DNA of 8,411 bases from Chloroflexota bacterium (GTDB lineage Bacteria > Chloroflexota > Dehalococcoidia > Lucifugimonadales > Lucifugimonadaceae): the NCBI GenBank assembly GCA_016210435.1, contig JACQUF010000472.1, positions 1-8,411 on the forward strand. Reading direction: 5' to 3'. Positions 7,669-8,411 of this stretch are shown here, piece after piece (within the stretch, counting starts at the first letter, position 1; every line of letters begins with the position of its first letter). The notes beneath the pieces were generated by a model, which saw nothing but the letters and a program-made list of their open reading frames with translations, ran no database searches and was not told the DNA's origin. The position numbers and the translations under genes are program-made.

Positions 7669-8282
7669 GAGATCTCGGCTCCGCCGCATGCCCGAATCGT
7701 GGTATTCACCAAAGCTTTGAGTTCCGGACATTGAGAGATGGCAACGGACAGATCGACCGCGGTGAGGATTCTGTGTGCATCACGAGGCTTGACGTAATCG
7801 TCCCGGCACTCCCCGATCCGAAAGATCTCCCGAATTCGATAGGCCGGCGGGTTGTTGTGGTTCACCGCTTCGGGGTTGCCTGATGGAGCGGCGCGGTTAT
7901 GCCCCGCTAGCTTCTGGATGACAGGCCAATATGGAAGAAGCCACGCCTCGAAATCATGCACGGCGACGTGCGGGTGGAATCGGTCTTCAGCGCCGACCCA
8001 CTCCCGCATCTTGCGCTTGGCATCGGCTGCGGTCTTGAATTCCGGGGGCTGCGTACCGGTGTACACGTCCGTGAGGGCAATAACATGGTCGGCCGGCTCG
8101 CGAGCGTCGTTTAGTAGCTGCTCAACGATGCGGCGGAGCTTGGCACCCGTTGGTATCCGACCGTCATACGGCACGGGGTCGAGCTTGGGCATCTTGCCTG
8201 CCAAGCGCGCTTGCAGGTAGCCACGTAAGTGAGGCAGGAAGGCGGTCTCGGTCTTCCCCTCGACGAGGAGCGCGATCCTCAC
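7665..8282 (-). CDS. DUF4276 family TOPRIM-like protein embedded in the BREX operon
   Basis: This encodes 205 residues from GTG 8282, preceded by GGGAGGG (8294-8288) at 5-nt spacing. That start overlaps the upstream stop as GTGA and gives the usual family beginning RIALLVEGKTETAFLPHL. An in-frame ATG at 8342 would run deep into the preceding gene. Visible motifs are VEGKTE (7-12) with the conserved glutamate, VIALTDVYTG (67-76), HVAVHDFEAWLLPYWP (105-120), NNPPAYRIREIF (143-154) and CPELKALVN (185-193). The first glutamate and the later acidic residues fit a TOPRIM-type metal site, as in OLD-family nucleases, RloB and AriB. DUF4276 proteins are often paired with an AAA/ABC-type ATPase and are suspected nucleases or toxins. 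The pglZ start overlaps its stop (7667-7665), so it is translated as part of the operon. It is not a standard BREX component. The family call is firm; the activity is inferred. Confidence 0.85.
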   Translation of the reverse strand: MRIALLVEGKTETAFLPHLRGYLQARLAGKMPKLDPVPYDGRIPTGAKLRRIVEQLLNDAREPADHVIALTDVYTGTQPPEFKTAADAKRKMREWVGAEDRFHPHVAVHDFEAWLLPYWPVIQKLAGHNRAAPSGNPEAVNHNNPPAYRIREIFRIGECRDDYVKPRDAHRILTAVDLSVAISQCPELKALVNTTIRACGGAEIS

Positions 8283-8411
8283 GACCGCCCTCCCATGCGA
8301 CCCATTCTCCAGACTTCGTCTAGGCAGTATTCGGTCAGCCACGCCTCCAGATTCATGGCGTCCGCCGAGGTCGCGGTCGCGAAGCCATCCTCACCGACAT
8401 CCATCACGACC
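8279..8411 (-). CDS. C-terminal tail of the gene upstream of DUF4276, probably its partner AAA ATPase (5' partial)
   Basis: The minus-strand frame is open from the window edge (first full codon at 8410) to TGA 8281-8279, giving 43 residues. It contains MDVGEDGFATATSADAMN and then EYCLDEVWRMGRMGG near the end. The stop overlaps the GTG start of the DUF4276 gene, showing that this is a real, co-translated gene end. The L-x-x-x-W-x-x-G-x-x-G-G ending resembles the tails of RecF/SMC-like AAA ATPases that pair with DUF4276 proteins. This is a judgement from memory on a short piece, because no Walker motif is within the window. It does not look like the end of a PglX methyltransferase, but that is not excluded. 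Confidence 0.45.
   Translation of the reverse strand, partial: VVMDVGEDGFATATSADAMNLEAWLTEYCLDEVWRMGRMGGRS
8288..8294 (-). promoter_or_regulatory. Ribosome binding site deciding the DUF4276 start
   Basis: GGGAGGG on the minus strand lies 5 nt before GTG 8282. Together with the GTGA overlap it favours this start over the ATG at 8342. Confidence 0.55.

Noticed and set aside
7669..7731. ATG at 7731 as the pglZ start
   Set aside because: It would overlap the DUF4276 gene by 67 nt and add 21 residues unlike PglZ proteins; GTG 7668 gives a compact GTGA overlap and a typical N-terminus.
1..8411. Search for CRISPR arrays, tRNA/rRNA genes, transposases and att-like direct repeats
   Set aside because: None was visible by eye; the window is almost fully coding and its gaps are short.

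Overview
The window reads as part of a bacterial defence island in a high-GC genome. The lines I counted by hand gave about 70% GC in pglZ, 55-68% in the helicase gene and about 52% in the DUF262 remnant. Nothing in the sequence fixes the taxon; an actinobacterium or a high-GC proteobacterium or myxobacterium would all fit. I saw no rRNA, tRNA, CRISPR array, insertion sequence or complete integrase.

Left part (1-1755, plus strand): the C-terminal 584 residues of a large superfamily 1 DNA/RNA helicase whose beginning lies outside the window. The sequence just before the helicase core resembles the TM0106-type proteins that fuse a RecB-like nuclease to this helicase. A 61-residue minus-strand gene follows (1771-1956), convergent with the helicase. 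It looks like a lone integrase-type SAM-like (core-binding) domain.

Middle part (2085-3049, plus strand): a broken single-chain DUF262 (GmrSD-type) restriction gene. Its N-terminal domain ends at a stop at 2619-2621. The family's C-terminal part resumes in another reading frame from about 2606, so the middle of the protein is missing. The remnant has clearly lower GC than its neighbours.

Right part (3093-8411, all minus strand, transcribed right to left): the 3' end of a BREX phage-defence operon. In transcription order it holds the tail of an unidentified gene (probably an AAA ATPase), a DUF4276 TOPRIM-like protein, the phosphatase-fold protein PglZ, and the AAA+/Lon-like protein BrxL. The first two junctions are GTGA start/stop overlaps. 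BrxL follows PglZ after 10 nt, and its AGGAGG ribosome site overlaps the pglZ stop. The pglZ-brxL ending fits a type 1 BREX system, with brxA, brxB, brxC and pglX expected to the right of the window.

The most interesting point is the probable ATPase + DUF4276 pair lodged inside the BREX operon just upstream of pglZ. This is the position where Salmonella BREX loci carry the ATPase/TOPRIM anti-phage system PARIS. It may be an embedded second-line abortive-infection module. The decayed DUF262 gene beside the operon suggests turnover of defence genes in this island.
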